The notes under the pieces are model-generated. The model was not told the origin of the DNA, did not search any database, and saw nothing but the letters and a program-made list of their open reading frames with translations. Of a stretch of 20,458 nt of DNA, positions 19,125 through 20,458 are shown piece by piece (the first letter of the stretch is position 1; each line of letters starts with the position of its first letter). The position numbers and the translations under genes were made by a program. Origin of the DNA: a virus; the IMG/VR virus record IMGVR_UViG_3300025439_000012, positions 1 through 20,458 of that record; one strand, 5' to 3'.

Positions 19125-19787
19125 ATGGCTACCTCAGTTCCGCCAGTCGTAAAGAGACCCACTCTTGTTCCGACACCCCAATCTTTGGGGTTCTCGAATC
19201 CTAGACGGTCTACGTTCACAATCACCCGTCTCAACGACCCAGACAAAGCGATTTACAACTGGAAGAAAGAAGGGCATTCTGCCACCGAAGCCGCATCGAA
19301 GTTCAGGCACAGACTAATCAAGGTAAGCACAACGAAGACTAACAGTCTGCTCAACGACTACAAGCCGCTTGGATGGGCTTTCATCACTGGTATTGGCACG
19401 CCAACCACTCCTTTCAGTTTCGCTAACGCAAGACTTGGAGTCTCAGATGACCCGTCTTCGCCTTTCGACACAAGCGTAACTGTTCTGAATCCTGCTGGCG
19501 GAGCCACAGTAAAGTATATGCAACTGATAGACGTGACCTACCCACAGATTACGACTAATGCTACTACAGGAGATACAGCCACATGGGAAGCATCCTTCCC
19601 GGCTGGCATTGCTGAGTTCGACTGGACGGCTTTCGGAGTTGACAATGATGCGGCAGATTTGGCTGGCTCTAGCACTGCCAGTTATGATGGCATCAACATC
19701 CTTCTCATGAATAGGCTAGTCACAGATGAAGGGACGAAGGGTGCTGGCCAACTCTGGATACTCACGCAGAACATCACTCAATACTAA
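19125..19787 (+). CDS. Putative tail/virion protein (220 aa)
   Basis: ATG 19125 (MATSVPPVVKRPTLVPTPQS) is 32 nt after CTTAAATA at 19093. The N-terminal 60 residues are basic and polar (YNWKKEGHSATEAASKFRHR). From residue 75 the protein is beta-rich (GWAFITGIGTPTTPFSFANA, ARLGVSDDPSS, TATWEASFPAGIAEFDWTAF), ending in an LLMNRLV strand. The pattern A-x-L-G-V-S...W-x-A-x-F-x-x-G-x-A-E-x-x-W is typical of phage tail-fibre or collar-like proteins. It has its own promoter after the capsid terminator. The exact role is not identified. Confidence 0.6.
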   Translation: MATSVPPVVKRPTLVPTPQSLGFSNPRRSTFTITRLNDPDKAIYNWKKEGHSATEAASKFRHRLIKVSTTKTNSLLNDYKPLGWAFITGIGTPTTPFSFANARLGVSDDPSSPFDTSVTVLNPAGGATVKYMQLIDVTYPQITTNATTGDTATWEASFPAGIAEFDWTAFGVDNDAADLAGSSTASYDGINILLMNRLVTDEGTKGAGQLWILTQNITQY

Positions 19788-19848
19788 GCGCACCACCTAT
19801 AGGTTGAGCAAGGCTTAAATACTCCCGCTTCCTTCTAATACCTTAGAT

Positions 19849-20458
19849 ATGTCAGGAACAGGTGGTATGCACATCGGTTTGGACATCAAGGTTTTCGAGC
19901 CTTGCCCTATCCATCAGACCCCAGATAAGACTCAGAAAAAGACGATGGTTGTGAAGCAAGCCCGTTTTCCTTTCTTCCACATCGAGAAACGAAGGATAGT
20001 CCCTCAGTGCGATTGCCCCAAAGTGATGTCGGCTCACAATTTCATTGAGCACGACTTGAGCACCAAGAACTTCTGTGGTATACTCATGTCGTCCATGTTC
20101 AACACAGCACTCGTCACGGCTCAGATTTATGATACATCAAACGCGACTCACACTATGGCGGCTGGAAAGGTCGGCACTGCTATCCAGATAGTGGCTGGAA
20201 GCGGTGTGACTGCACCAAACGCAGGAACAGACCGCGTAGTTGAAACCCAACTTGCTGGCTCAGATGGTGCAATAACTCCGACCTACGTTGGAACTGCATC
20301 TGCCAATGGAACCATCAATACGACTTCATCGAGCACGACCACGTTCCTGATTGTAGGAACCATGACGAACAGCACTGGTGGGAACGAGACTTGGGGCAAC
20401 ATCGGCATCTACGGGACTTTCGACAGCAACATTTACCTGCTTGCCCACGACCAGACCA
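19849..20458 (+). CDS. Putative virion protein with N-terminal Cys/His module (partial)
   Basis: ATG 19849 (MSGTGGMHIGLDIKVFEP) follows CTTAAATA at 19814 by 35 nt, and the frame is still open at the window end (203 codons visible). Residues 19-22 (CPIH) and a C-D-C at about 57-59 followed by His residues form a metal-binding module of the type seen twice in the protein at 4661. From residue 85 it is beta-rich, ending NIGIYGTFDSNIYLLAHDQT, close in design to the end of the 19125 protein. It is likely a tail or surface protein. The upstream promoter resembles that of 19125 (AAGGCTTAAATACT in both). Confidence 0.6.
   Translation, partial: MSGTGGMHIGLDIKVFEPCPIHQTPDKTQKKTMVVKQARFPFFHIEKRRIVPQCDCPKVMSAHNFIEHDLSTKNFCGILMSSMFNTALVTAQIYDTSNATHTMAAGKVGTAIQIVAGSGVTAPNAGTDRVVETQLAGSDGAITPTYVGTASANGTINTTSSSTTTFLIVGTMTNSTGGNETWGNIGIYGTFDSNIYLLAHDQT

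Overview
The window looks like part of the genome of an archaeal tailed virus (Caudoviricetes type, HK97-fold capsid) or a provirus of one. The archaeal assignment rests on promoters. About twenty genes start 30-35 nt downstream of the C of a CTTAAATA / CTTTATATA box, with no room for a 5' leader or Shine-Dalgarno, which is the archaeal TATA plus leaderless-mRNA arrangement. The viral assignment rests on a run of a prohead-protease-like protein, a scaffold-like coiled coil, a small decoration-like protein, a major capsid protein (MCP) and tail/virion-like proteins. No terminase, portal, polymerase or integrase is visible, so this is a fragment. The host lineage cannot be named from the sequence.

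Layout. (1) Positions 1-2187, minus strand: a polycistron of nine small unknown genes read leftwards from a promoter at 2201-2221. Seven successive gene junctions carry the identical octamer TAGACTTG, in which TAG ends one gene and TTG starts the next. (2) 2222-2983: a gene-poor region with many TATA-like boxes. Several sit about 20 bp upstream of a dyad related to TTCCAGTGGAA. (3) 2984-5675: small plus-strand genes, often zinc-binding, plus two candidate structured RNAs at 4528-4610 and 5416-5483, each placed where a TATA box predicts the transcription start. (4) 5675-8542: a DnaJ-zinc-finger/Tyr-Pro repeat protein overlapping a paralogue of the MCP, a two-helix membrane peptide, a tiny zinc ribbon and putative virion proteins. 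(5) 8549-13001: two adhesin-like proteins with TIG/Ig-like N-termini on opposite strands, enclosing a PD-(D/E)XK-like nuclease, an HNH protein, a zinc ribbon, an unknown gene and an antisense SLOG-like (Rossmann nucleotide-binding) gene. (6) 13046-14990: a fusion of an AdoMet-decarboxylase (SpeD) domain with a SET methyltransferase domain, then an unknown protein, an OB-fold single-strand DNA-binding protein, a zinc ribbon and a possible AbrB-like protein. (7) 15020-20458: the morphogenesis block of a zinc-rich prohead protease, a second HNH gene, a leader ORF, scaffold, decoration protein, MCP, terminator, and two tail/virion-like proteins, the last cut by the window end.

The genome is extremely compact. 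Stop codons are often embedded in the TATA box of the next gene, and adjacent genes overlap by a few bases. Using the roughly 31-nt box-to-start distance, I moved several start codons from the longest-ORF choice. At least twelve proteins carry Cys/His zinc-binding patterns. The points most worth following up are the SpeD-SET fusion, the TAGACTTG junction array, the two candidate RNAs, the capsid paralogue and the zinc-loaded protease.
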